From: a virus
Reading direction: 5' to 3' (one strand)
Virus record (IMG/VR): IMGVR_UViG_3300025764_000015
Span: 1-27,190 of that record
Length of the DNA stretch: 27,190 nucleotides
Made by a program: the position numbers and the translations under genes. Positions 12,322-19,656 of the stretch are shown one piece after another (within the stretch, counting starts at the first letter, position 1; every line of letters begins with the position of its first letter). The notes beneath the pieces were generated by a model, which ran no database searches, was not told where the DNA came from, and saw only the letters and a list, made by a program, of their open reading frames with translations.

Positions 12322-14165
12322 GGCGTATAGCTCCCCCTGCCCATACCATTAATTACGCTCCCAACCCCAGGTGCAACCTGTGTCACGGCGGCAGTAAGGG
12401 TCACAATGCCGTCATTGAGCTTTTTCAGGGGGCCGGACAGATATTGACCTACGGCGGCACTTGCCTCAGACAACGTTTCTGGACCTGCGTTCGACTGCAT
12501 TCCGTTTGACATCGTGGACACGTATTTGTTTATCAACGAGGGGGCTACGCCAGACGCAAGGGAGGTCGCTGCTTGCTGCGCAATGTCCATCGCCTCTTTC
12601 TGTTGCTCGTTATGAGTCGCGTTAAAAATCTGATCCATGAGCGATTGCGTAGCGCTGGCAACGGCGTCATTGTACCGCTGTTGTGCCGCCAGACGCTTGT
12701 CCAGTTCGGCTTGTACTTTGGAAGTCTGCTCTTCTTCTTTTGTTTTCGCCAGGTCCGCATATTTCTTCAAGAGGGCATTGCATTCATTGGTATAGAGGGT
12801 CTTTGACGCCAGCTTGTCTTTGCTTGCTACAAGATTTGCGGCATATTCCACATCGAGGGCACGTTGCTCATTCTGCTGATCTGTGTGAGTGAGAGTGTAA
12901 ATCTTATCAGAGATGGCCTGTCGCGCTTGCTTGATTGCTTCAGCAGTTGCCTTGGCAGTATCGGCAACCTTCTGAGCAGCGGCTTTAGCAGCATCGGCAA
13001 TAGCAGTGCTTGCTGTCTTGGCTGCAGATGCCCCAGCAGTACTTGCCTTAGTTGCAGCAATGCCCGAGTCAACCGCCGCTACTCCCGCGCCAGCGTAGGC
13101 GTCTTTTACCTTCACGATTCCCGCCGCAACATCAGAGAGACTACCAACAACGCCCCTATTAGTTGTTCCCCTGCCGCCAGCAATATTCAATAGCGTTCCA
13201 ACGCTATTTGTGCCAGGGTTCGGGGTAAGCATACCCGTGAGATTGAAGTCCTCGCCAGCAGACGCATTTGTCGCAGCTCTTGTCTCGTTCGCTACACGGG
13301 TTTTGTTGATCCAGTTAATAGCAATGCCAGCATTGGCAATAATCCAATTAATGTCATTGGCAACGAGCCTAATAACTTCCCCGGCAACCTTGAACGCCTC
13401 GCCAATACCATCACATGCCTTCGCAATGGCGCTCTGTATTTGTGGCATGTTGTTGATGATGTATTGGGTCAAGTTCTCAATGATCGGACTCAATTGCGTC
13501 ATGAGCGTATTCACAAGGGGAAGTAATGCTTGCCCTAGTGTTTCGCGCATGACCTCATAGGACTGCTTCATCGCGCCGATCATGCCCGCCGTGGTCTTGT
13601 TGTAAGCCTCAGTTGAACCACTTGTCTTATCTAGAATCTGTTGAAGGTACCCCAACTGCGAGGTTCCCGCTTTGGCTTCAATACCAAACTGTTTCAGAGA
13701 CCGCGCCATACCATTTGACGCTTGTTCAACAAGAGAGTAGGCAGAGGCAACATCAATACCCTTAAGCCTTGCCACTTCCTGGGCGGCAGATACGGCAACC
13801 TGAGCAGTACCAAGATCACCATACTTGACGATACCCTTGTCAAGCTGTGCCATAAGCTCTTCAGCATCGAAATGGTTGACCTTTTCCTGATTCTCTGCCC
13901 AACTCTTGCAAGCGGCAACCTGCTCATTCGTGGAATTCAAGGTATGCTTCATGGTAGCATCTAACAGTGCAGCGGCCTTTTCTGCTTCAATCCCGAGGTT
14001 AATGGTTACTTCTGTCCACTTGACCATGGCAGCAACAGCAGCACCGGCGATAATGGTCTTGATGATACCGCCCAGCTTATTAGTGGCGGTCCCGACATTG
14101 CCCAGTGCCGATTCGGCGCCCTTACTGTCGCCACCTATGCGTAAGACCAACTGTTGGAGATCCAT
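12318..14165 (-). CDS. tail tape measure protein
   Basis: A 615-residue protein placed after the tail assembly chaperone. The N-terminal part has a Gly/Ala-rich hydrophobic helix (LGGIIKTIIAGAAVAAMVKW, about residues 31-50) and a long helical region with a second hydrophobic stretch (IIENLTQYIINNMPQIQSA). The middle is Ala/Lys-rich coiled coil (AAKAAAQKVADTAKATAEAI). Such proteins set tail length; at the usual 0.15 nm per residue this predicts a tail of about 90 nm, which is short for a siphovirus. No lytic domain is visible. The start codon shares TAATG with the end of the frameshifted chaperone frame, so its translation is coupled to that product. Confidence 0.85.
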   Translation of the reverse strand: MDLQQLVLRIGGDSKGAESALGNVGTATNKLGGIIKTIIAGAAVAAMVKWTEVTINLGIEAEKAAALLDATMKHTLNSTNEQVAACKSWAENQEKVNHFDAEELMAQLDKGIVKYGDLGTAQVAVSAAQEVARLKGIDVASAYSLVEQASNGMARSLKQFGIEAKAGTSQLGYLQQILDKTSGSTEAYNKTTAGMIGAMKQSYEVMRETLGQALLPLVNTLMTQLSPIIENLTQYIINNMPQIQSAIAKACDGIGEAFKVAGEVIRLVANDINWIIANAGIAINWINKTRVANETRAATNASAGEDFNLTGMLTPNPGTNSVGTLLNIAGGRGTTNRGVVGSLSDVAAGIVKVKDAYAGAGVAAVDSGIAATKASTAGASAAKTASTAIADAAKAAAQKVADTAKATAEAIKQARQAISDKIYTLTHTDQQNEQRALDVEYAANLVASKDKLASKTLYTNECNALLKKYADLAKTKEEEQTSKVQAELDKRLAAQQRYNDAVASATQSLMDQIFNATHNEQQKEAMDIAQQAATSLASGVAPSLINKYVSTMSNGMQSNAGPETLSEASAAVGQYLSGPLKKLNDGIVTLTAAVTQVAPGVGSVINGMGRGSYTP

Positions 14166-14619
14166 TATCGCCTCGCTTTCATTCTCTTAATAGCCTCATC
14201 TCGGAACGCTGTTGCCGATTGCTTTTCGCTTGAACTTCCCAATACGGCTAAGTCAAAACCCCATTGGTCAAAATCAATATCTAGGAAGTCGTGGGGCCAT
14301 CTACCTGTGCTGGCGTAACGGTCTTTGAGGAGCTTTTCGATACTCTCGTTGATTGGGAAGGGAACATCTCCGCGAAAAAACGAGCTACCCACTCCTGGAG
14401 GTATGCCCAATCTTTCGGCTCAGAGATGTCATCAAGGGTAAAGTCGGCTGGAAATCCCGCCTCTACCAGCTTCAACAATCCTGCCATAACTTCAACAGGA
14501 CTAACTGAGGCATTGGAGGCGTCCAGCATCGCCTTAGCCTTCGGGGGCTGGACGGTCAATACCAGCCCCGAGGGGAATGTCAGCTCAATAGTTCTATGCT
14601 TGTATTCGTCGATGGTCAT
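14165..14619 (-). CDS. tail assembly chaperone, -1 frameshift fusion (GT-type)
   Basis: The zero-frame product (14619-14281, 112 residues) and a second frame (to 14165) overlap. Slipping back one base at T TTT TTC (14380-14374) joins 82 codons of the first frame to 69 of the second, giving about 151 residues. The second frame has no credible start of its own (a TTG within the first gene) and ends exactly at the tape measure start. This matches the lambda gpG/gpGT arrangement, in which both proteins bind the tape measure and the fusion recruits tail tube subunits. The first frame contains LTFPSGLVLTVQPP near the start and LQEWVARFFAEMF at the slip. The shifted part ends with RDEAIKRMKARR. Confidence 0.85.
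14281..14619 (-). CDS. tail assembly chaperone, short form (G-type)
   Basis: The unshifted product of the chaperone gene, 112 residues from the ATG at 14619 to the TAG at 14281. It has a beta-rich N-terminus (YKHRTIELTFPSGLVLTVQP), a helical middle (PVEVMAGLLKLVEAGFP) and a Ser/Thr/Lys-rich end that is replaced in the fusion. In this family the short form is made in excess over the fusion. No clear Shine-Dalgarno precedes it; the start lies 3 bases after the tube gene stop, so re-initiation is likely. I separate it from the fusion because both are expected to be made. Confidence 0.82.
   Translation of the reverse strand: MTIDEYKHRTIELTFPSGLVLTVQPPKAKAMLDASNASVSPVEVMAGLLKLVEAGFPADFTLDDISEPKDWAYLQEWVARFFAEMFPSQSTRVSKSSSKTVTPAQVDGPTTS
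14374..14401 (-). promoter_or_regulatory. -1 frameshift signal: slippery heptamer plus upstream SD-like site
   Basis: T TTT TTC (14380-14374) is in the correct phase for simultaneous slippage of both tRNAs into the -1 frame. AGGAG lies about 11 bases upstream on the same strand, a distance at which an internal Shine-Dalgarno stimulates -1 shifting, as in dnaX. No obvious stem-loop follows the heptamer. The combination predicts a moderate shift level. Confidence 0.75.
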
Positions 14620-14622
14620 GGG

Positions 14623-15186
14623 TTATGCAATCGCAGTTGCGGCAACGTTCGCAACAATCTTGAACAAGAGACCGGTTGAATCAGGAATTGCTACAGCTGT
14701 AACGGAGATCGTTGCAAACCCATCTTCGGTCGGGAGGATGTTGTCGATCTTCGTGATCTTGCACTTGCCGAAGTTCACGTGAACATCCGCAGGCAATCCA
14801 TTCGTAGCATCGACTGTTTCAAGTCCGGTAATGTCTGTTGACTGGACCTCAAAGCTGAAATAGGGGGGAACGCTTGCCACATTGTAGTTGGACGTTTCAG
14901 TCGTTGCGCTTGGGGTTGACAGAGTATCCCCAGTCAGGGCAGACAGAAGGGCCTTAGATAAACACATGGTGCCAAAAGTAATGTCGGCCTTGTCCAGCTT
15001 CGATGAAACTGCAAACGTGGAACCATCGCCCCTTGCTTGCGCAGAGCTCCATGAAACCGAAGCCTTGACGTCGCTCACTTCTGCAATGTCGATGAGGGTT
15101 GTTGCGGTTCCTGCAACGTAAACTTTGATCTCGCAATCGACTATGCGTGCGACTGCGATTTTCTCAATCATATTGGTAATTGCCAC
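14623..15186 (-). CDS. major tail tube protein
   Basis: A 187-residue protein at the expected place between the tail terminator and the chaperone. It is beta-rich with a regular strand pattern: MIEKIAVARIVDCEIKVYV, then TLIDIAEVSDVKASVSW, a central domain with SKLDKADITFGTM, and a closing strand VHVNFGKCKITKID. Tail tube proteins of this size polymerise as hexameric rings around the tape measure. The start is a GTG at 15186 sharing a base with the upstream stop (TAGTG), with GGAGGC in front. The size and Ala/Thr/Ser-rich composition fit the family, but there is no single diagnostic motif. Confidence 0.72.
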   Translation of the reverse strand: MAITNMIEKIAVARIVDCEIKVYVAGTATTLIDIAEVSDVKASVSWSSAQARGDGSTFAVSSKLDKADITFGTMCLSKALLSALTGDTLSTPSATTETSNYNVASVPPYFSFEVQSTDITGLETVDATNGLPADVHVNFGKCKITKIDNILPTEDGFATISVTAVAIPDSTGLLFKIVANVAATAIA

Positions 15187-15521
15187 TAGAAGCCTCCGAG
15201 AGCATCAAATGTGCTCACAACGTGGGTGTTTCCGCTCTCTGGAATCTCGCGGTGATGTACGACCGAACCATATTTATTAGCGACAACACGTATTGCAGCT
15301 TCAACCGCCACTAGGTCAGTAGTGGACTTTGCCCACGAATCAACCTGGACGTGCCATGACGCCAAGTTATGATCTATGCCCCGTTCACCGTCAATCGTTG
15401 CCATAACACCACAATCAGGCATGGGTGACGTAACGGGCGGCCAACCCCTATAAACGCGAGAGGCAAACACAAGGGGAAACTTCTTCAGTTCAACGATAAC
15501 GGCGTCAACGAGGTCAGTCAT
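15186..15521 (-). CDS. tail terminator / tail completion protein (DUF3168-like)
   Basis: A 111-residue protein with the layout of siphovirus tail terminators: an N-terminal helix (LVDAVIVELKKFPLVFASRV), a central region with GIDHNLASWHVQVDSWAKS, and a final strand (TFDALGGF). The stretch WHVQVDSWAKSTTDLVAVEA resembles the V-Q-V-D-x-W/x-A region shared by tail terminator families. The protein stops growth of the tail tube and joins it to the head connector. It starts at an ATGA overlap with the gp10-like gene; GAGG lies 7 bases upstream of the ATG. Confidence 0.7.
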   Translation of the reverse strand: MTDLVDAVIVELKKFPLVFASRVYRGWPPVTSPMPDCGVMATIDGERGIDHNLASWHVQVDSWAKSTTDLVAVEAAIRVVANKYGSVVHHREIPESGNTHVVSTFDALGGF

Positions 15522-15910
15522 TTCTTTACCTCATTGAGATACTTGGCAATGAAGTCGGGCATAGCACGAAAGCCAACCTCTGCGGCACGGGTCATAAACA
15601 AGAGCGGCTCAATATAGCGAGTGCCAAACTCTTGATAGACTGCATAGTTCACGTCCTCTGTCTGCCCTTCGCCCGTACCAGCAGACCCGCCAGCCGTCAC
15701 CGTAACCGTCTTGTTTTCCTTATCGGGATGTGTTGCAATGGAGGATCGGAGGTTGTTCGTGTCAATGCGCGTCTCAAACTGCTTGGCTTCCCGCTCAATC
15801 CGCAGGCCAGTATCAACACAGCCACGATAGACGGCATTGGGATATTCCTTTGCCATACCCTGCAATACCTTGTTCAGTTCTGCCATTCCCGAAATCTCTA
15901 CGTTAATCAT
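15518..15910 (-). CDS. HK97 gp10-like head-tail joining protein
   Basis: The likely product is 130 residues from the ATG at 15910, which has TAGGAGAGCC in front; the open frame to 15946 overlaps the beta-helix gene and has no better start. The N-terminus reads ISGMAELNKVLQGMAKEY, followed by RIEREAKQFETRIDTNNLRS and a final YAVYQEFGTRYIEPLLFM, the classical HK97 gp10 signature (amphipathic helix, T-x-x-L-R-x-S, Y-x-x-x-x-E-x-G-T-R). These proteins connect the head completion complex to the tail. Four bases overlap with the tail terminator gene. Confidence 0.85.
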   Translation of the reverse strand: MINVEISGMAELNKVLQGMAKEYPNAVYRGCVDTGLRIEREAKQFETRIDTNNLRSSIATHPDKENKTVTVTAGGSAGTGEGQTEDVNYAVYQEFGTRYIEPLLFMTRAAEVGFRAMPDFIAKYLNEVKK

Positions 15911-15917
15911 GGCTCTC

Positions 15918-16880
15918 CTACGCCCAAGTATTCCCGCCGCCATCAATCAGCTGCGGAGTGCCCACGATAGCAAGTCCCCCTGATGCAGTGGCGTGCATGT
16001 TGCTGACCTTGCCCGTGGAATATTCGGCAGCGACCGATATGTTGGCGAACCCCCATGTAGGGGAACCCGTGTTGCTGATTTTCCAACCATCAAGAATGAG
16101 GTTAGTGAGTGGGCCTCTCCCACTTCCACTAGCATAGACTGCGAAGCAAGCGTTTGACACGACCCAGCCGATAGCAGTGACGTTGTTCCCTCCGTAGACC
16201 TGGAGGGCCGACATTTGACGGTCAGTAGCCTCGACAGTCCAGCGATTGGCCGTAAAGTTTGTTACAAACACGGTCTTAGTGGACGTTATGTAAATCGCTA
16301 TAGAGCTATTCGGCGGAGAAATTGCCGGGTTGCAACGGCTGTTGCGAACGACCATATCATTGAGAGTGATGTCGTGACAGTTGAAGGCTTGGATGATGCC
16401 CTGCTGACCAAGGATGTATCCGTCGAAGATGAGATTCTGCATCGTGATGTTGCCAGCTGGGTTATCGAAACCAAAGCCGAATTGAGGATCCCTCCCGCTA
16501 ACTGAACCCGACAGAATCACCACAGCACCTATTTTTGGCCGTACCACGACGAGCCGCGTCCGGTTGATGTTGATAACCGTGTAGGGAAAATGATACGTCC
16601 CCGCCGCCATCTCAATCACGTCAACGGATTCATCAGCAAGAAGGGTCATGAAAGCACTGATGGTCTGGCCCGATGTGAAGGAAACGATGCGTTGAGTGGG
16701 CGTCGTCGGTGCAGGAACTGGTGCAAGAATTGGTGCAGGAGCGGCAGGCTTAGATGATTCCAATGCCTTAATGCGAGTATCTAGGGCAGTGATTTGTCCT
16801 TGAATCCCTGACAAATCGGTAGCAACAATATCAATGGTATGGCTATGTGCGCCAGATGAAGATGTCGTTTTCATGCTCAT
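15918..16880 (-). CDS. beta-helix adhesin-like protein with coiled-coil and linker
   Basis: A 320-residue protein. The start is the ATG at 16880, chosen because AGGAGG lies 6 bases upstream; the frame is open to 17108 but the extra part overlaps the upstream gene. Residues 1-24 are Ser/Thr-rich, residues 25-42 form a short coiled coil (GIQGQITALDTRIKALESSK), and 44-62 are a Pro/Ala linker. After residue 66 come repeats of a right-handed beta-helix (e.g. NITMQNLIFDGYIL, HDITLNDMVVRNSR, LTNLILDGWKIS), the fold of pectate lyases and phage tailspikes. It probably binds or processes a surface polysaccharide; catalytic residues are not evident. It follows the leucine-rich-repeat gene by 20 bases. 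Confidence 0.72.
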   Translation of the reverse strand: MSMKTTSSSGAHSHTIDIVATDLSGIQGQITALDTRIKALESSKPAAPAPILAPVPAPTTPTQRIVSFTSGQTISAFMTLLADESVDVIEMAAGTYHFPYTVININRTRLVVVRPKIGAVVILSGSVSGRDPQFGFGFDNPAGNITMQNLIFDGYILGQQGIIQAFNCHDITLNDMVVRNSRCNPAISPPNSSIAIYITSTKTVFVTNFTANRWTVEATDRQMSALQVYGGNNVTAIGWVVSNACFAVYASGSGRGPLTNLILDGWKISNTGSPTWGFANISVAAEYSTGKVSNMHATASGGLAIVGTPQLIDGGGNTWA

Positions 16881-16900
16881 GTTGTTCCTCCTAAAACACA

Positions 16901-17665
16901 TTATGCCCAAAAAAATGGAATGAAGTTCGGTTTGACTGTTACCGGTGGACTTTCGGCTGCTGTCGTATAGGTATTGAACGGATTTGTCCACCCAGTTGCT
17001 CCTGTATAGTAATAGATGACAAAGCCAGCATGAACACCAGAGAACACGGTAGTCCCCCACGTCGCAGGGGCATTTCCGTGGAAGTGTGCCGTTACCAGTG
17101 CGGAACAATCCAGAAACACATTATTGCCAATACTGGTAACGCCGCTCCCGATGATTACAGTAGTCAGTCCCGTACAATTATAGAAAGCAGTATTCCCAAT
17201 GCTGGTTACGCTGTTGGGGATGGACAAAGCGGTTAGAGACGTACAACTAGCAAATGCACTACCGCCAATGCTGGTCACGCTATTGGGAATGATTAAGCCG
17301 GTCAGCACAGTACAATCATGGAACGCATCAGCTCCAATGCTGGTTACGCCACTCCCGATAGTCACACTGGTCAGTCCTGAACAACCCTCGAATGCACTAG
17401 CTCCAATACTAACTACGCCATTCCCAATAGTCACGCTAGTCAATCCCACAATATGATAGAATGCCATGCTGCCAATACTGGTTACGCTATTCGGGATAAT
17501 TACGCTGGTCGGAGTCTTACCGTAGAACGCAGTAGTCCCGATAGCAACAACCGGATACGTATCTAGCGTTGATGGGATTGTTATAGCGCCGCCCGCCCCC
17601 GTATAAGCCGTGATGGTGGCGTTACCGCCAGATTGCGTATAGGTATAATCGCCGCTCTGTGCCAT
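16901..17665 (-). CDS. BspA-like leucine-rich-repeat protein
   Basis: A 254-residue protein. Residues 51-189 consist of six repeats of 23-24 residues with the consensus L-T-x-V-x-I-x-x-x-V-T-S-I-G-x-x-A-F-x-x-C, the LRR_5/BspA type found in adhesins of anaerobic bacteria. The C-terminal 60 residues (with WGTTVFSGVHAGFVIYYY and GATGWTNPFNTYTT) also resemble the end of BspA-type proteins. There is no signal peptide or wall anchor, consistent with a virion protein. The gene follows the fibre gene without a gap (TAAATG) and has AGGAAG at 5-6 bases. It probably serves binding to host or environmental glycans or proteins; the partner is unknown. Confidence 0.85.
   Translation of the reverse strand: MAQSGDYTYTQSGGNATITAYTGAGGAITIPSTLDTYPVVAIGTTAFYGKTPTSVIIPNSVTSIGSMAFYHIVGLTSVTIGNGVVSIGASAFEGCSGLTSVTIGSGVTSIGADAFHDCTVLTGLIIPNSVTSIGGSAFASCTSLTALSIPNSVTSIGNTAFYNCTGLTTVIIGSGVTSIGNNVFLDCSALVTAHFHGNAPATWGTTVFSGVHAGFVIYYYTGATGWTNPFNTYTTAAESPPVTVKPNFIPFFWA
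17099..17515 (-). repeat. six tandem LRR coding units of about 69 bp
   Basis: The DNA encodes six consecutive 23-24 residue repeats. The recurring ACCAGTATTGG-like segment (encoding TSIG on the opposite strand) appears once per unit. Unit number could change by slippage or recombination, varying the adhesin's length. Confidence 0.7.
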
Positions 17666-19063
17666 TTATGCTTCCTGTCCTGCCGACAAGAGATTCCACT
17701 TCGTCAGGTCGACGCGCCAAATGAACAGCATGGTCAAGTTCTTGCTGGCTACCGTGATTGAGGGAAGTGCCACGCCCGCTTTGGCAACATACAGATTTCC
17801 ATAGGTTACTGCTCGCGGTGTGGCATCGCTTAGAATCTCGAACAACATCATGTCGCCATTAACGGGCGTGCTCGATGAGTGGTTGTTGATGACTAAGGCA
17901 TGCGCCTGTGCTGTCCGAATGAAGATGTCATAGGTTGAAATCTCGGGGGTAATTGTGTCTGTCGTTGCTTGCACATCTACTCGCCGTGTAAACCTATGGT
18001 TCGTTACCGTCACGGTTGCTGCGTTCTTTGTGGCATCGGAAGTATTATCGACGTTCGTAATGGATGCCGATGCCGCAGCCCCGAGAGTTGCCAGTTGTGC
18101 CGCAGCGTTAGCATCGTTGATAAGTTCTGCTCCCGCAGCAGAAATGGTCGTACTTGCGGGTAGGACAAGGGTTGCAATATCCGCGTCCACGTTCAGGGCG
18201 GCAGCAGTACCAAGCGTTGGCTTGTCGGTAATACCGGCCCATGTCGTTGTTCCAGCAGCACCGGTGTCCCCAGTGTCTCCCTTTGGTCCGGCTACGATTG
18301 AATCAGCACCGGCAGTGCCAGTTGTTCCAGTGTCGCCTTTTGCGCCGGCAGCTCCAGTAGCCCCCGTTGTACCTTGAATCCCTTGTGGACCCGCAACGGT
18401 AGAGTCTGCACCCGCTGCTCCAGTCGAACCAGTTGCGCCGGTCTCACCTTGAATACCTTGCGAACCCGTTGCCCCAATGCTGCCCGTGTCTCCCGTGGCT
18501 CCTGCTGTGCCATTCTGCCCTGCTGTACCAGCGTTGCCCTGGATCCCCTGTTCACCTTGCGGCCCAACAAGAGCGGCAAGTTGCCCCTCCGTAAAATCAG
18601 CGTAGACAAACGCATCGCCATCGGCACCTGCTGCACCGGTGTTACCGGTTATTCCTGTATCTCCCTTAGGACCTACGACCGTCGAATCTGCGCCAGTTGC
18701 ACCCGTGTTGCCGGTGTCACCTTTAGCGCCAGCAGCCCCCGCAGTTCCAGTATCACCCTTGGAACCAACAGTCCCCGCTGCGCCAGTAGAACCAGCGGAA
18801 CCCGTATTGCCTTGAATGCCCTGAGTACCCTGAGGGCCAGTTGGTCCTTGTGCACCCGTAGCCCCCTGAATACCCTGCGAACCAGTCTCCCCCTGAGCAC
18901 CAGTTAAGCCTTGCGAACCCGTAGCACCTGTGGGGCCTACTGGACCCGTAAGATTGCCGTCCGCACCGGCTGCCCCGGTGTCTCCCTTATCTCCTTTGTC
19001 GCCCTTTGTCCAGACAACCCCCGGAAGGGCTGGGGGTGAGAGCGGATCCCAAATCTTGCTCAT
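17666..19063 (-). CDS. collagen-like fibre protein
   Basis: A 465-residue protein. Residues 1-20 are a non-collagen head with SPPALPGVVW. Residues 21-271 are Gly-x-y triplets rich in GDTG, GATG and GIQG, interrupted at about 127-130 and 150-166 (AFVYADFTEGQLAALV) and by a few short breaks. Residues 272-345 are the phage-fibre segment WAGITDKPTLGTAAAL, with Ala-rich spacers. The rest (about 350-465, with FIRTAQAHALVINNHSSST and MLFIWRVDLTKWNLLSAGQ) is a compact beta domain likely to trimerise at the tip. Collagen-like stretches form triple-helical rods in phage fibres. It starts at an ATGA overlap with HNH 4 and precedes two further adhesins. Confidence 0.85.
   Translation of the reverse strand: MSKIWDPLSPPALPGVVWTKGDKGDKGDTGAAGADGNLTGPVGPTGATGSQGLTGAQGETGSQGIQGATGAQGPTGPQGTQGIQGNTGSAGSTGAAGTVGSKGDTGTAGAAGAKGDTGNTGATGADSTVVGPKGDTGITGNTGAAGADGDAFVYADFTEGQLAALVGPQGEQGIQGNAGTAGQNGTAGATGDTGSIGATGSQGIQGETGATGSTGAAGADSTVAGPQGIQGTTGATGAAGAKGDTGTTGTAGADSIVAGPKGDTGDTGAAGTTTWAGITDKPTLGTAAALNVDADIATLVLPASTTISAAGAELINDANAAAQLATLGAAASASITNVDNTSDATKNAATVTVTNHRFTRRVDVQATTDTITPEISTYDIFIRTAQAHALVINNHSSSTPVNGDMMLFEILSDATPRAVTYGNLYVAKAGVALPSITVASKNLTMLFIWRVDLTKWNLLSAGQEA
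18251..19003 (-). repeat. collagen-like Gly-x-y repeat region
   Basis: About 250 codons of Gly-x-y, with GGN codons every 9 bases. Short nearly identical blocks recur, giving a low-complexity DNA tract prone to length change by slippage or unequal recombination. Three interruptions divide it into blocks. Confidence 0.75.
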
Positions 19064-19656
19064 GATAATGCCTCGCTTAAGAATTCATCAGTCTGCCACT
19101 GGCGATTGTGTCGGACGCCATATATGTGATGAAACTCTTTATGACAATTGTTGCAAAGCGTAATCCCGTTATCAATATCCATACGCCTCTCGGGGATGTC
19201 AGCAAAAGAATCCATGTGATGCACTCGCAATATCCCACCCTCGTTGTTGCATTTCTGGCAAGTAAAGGCATCGCGAGTAAATACCGCCGTTCGCCAAGAA
19301 GAATAGACGTCGCTAGTTCGGATTAGCATCAATTCTGGAGCAATCCCCCCCCTCCATGCGGGATTCAATTCGCCACGCACGTCCCGGTGATTGGCAGAAA
19401 GGGCGATGCGATGCTCTATCGAAAACGATATTCCCCTGTGTCCCAATCCAATTTTCGCCCTAGTTTCAACCCCCGGATGAAGCCCCGTGTTTGCTTTCGA
19501 TAGCGCCTGTCGAGTAGAATCTGGCATAGGATGACCCGGCTTTCCCTTGTGGGCCGCGGATATCTTCGCCCGTGTTTCAGCAGAAACAACGCGCCCCATT
19601 AAGGAGGCAGAATCTTTTGCTTTCTGCTCAATCGTTAAATGGCTTCCGAGTCTCAT
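19060..19656 (-). CDS. NUMOD3/HNH endonuclease 4 (classical CxxC zinc HNH type)
   Basis: A 198-residue endonuclease. The first 100 residues have NUMOD3-type repeats (SAETRAKIS, GVETRAKIG) and the GHPMPDSTRQALSKA variant. The nuclease differs from copies 1-3: WRTAVFTRDAFTCQKC, then LRVHHMDSFADIPERRMDID and ITLCNNCHKEFHH, a classical HNH domain with two CxxC pairs that bind a structural zinc; H-H, N and H of the active site are all present. It overlaps the connector gene by 4 bases at its start and the fibre gene by 4 at its end, so it is threaded into the coupled operon. Copy 6 at 22473 has the same type of nuclease. Confidence 0.88.
   Translation of the reverse strand: MRLGSHLTIEQKAKDSASLMGRVVSAETRAKISAAHKGKPGHPMPDSTRQALSKANTGLHPGVETRAKIGLGHRGISFSIEHRIALSANHRDVRGELNPAWRGGIAPELMLIRTSDVYSSWRTAVFTRDAFTCQKCNNEGGILRVHHMDSFADIPERRMDIDNGITLCNNCHKEFHHIYGVRHNRQWQTDEFLSEALS

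Noticed and set aside
14165-14410. A separate 81-codon gene overlapping the tail chaperone
   Set aside because: Its only start is an unsupported TTG within the first frame; the slippery heptamer explains it as the shifted part of one fusion.
16881-17108. Extended N-terminus of the beta-helix protein
   Set aside because: The extra 76 codons overlap the leucine-rich-repeat gene and look random; AGGAGG precedes the ATG at 16880.
18374-18907. Plus-strand and alternate-frame open frames opposite the collagen-like region
   Set aside because: They are by-products of the repetitive Gly-x-y codons and have low-complexity sequence.
17099-19003. CRISPR array or other spaced DNA repeats
   Set aside because: Repeats are in frame and encode leucine-rich and collagen-like protein repeats; there are no unique spacers between identical repeats.
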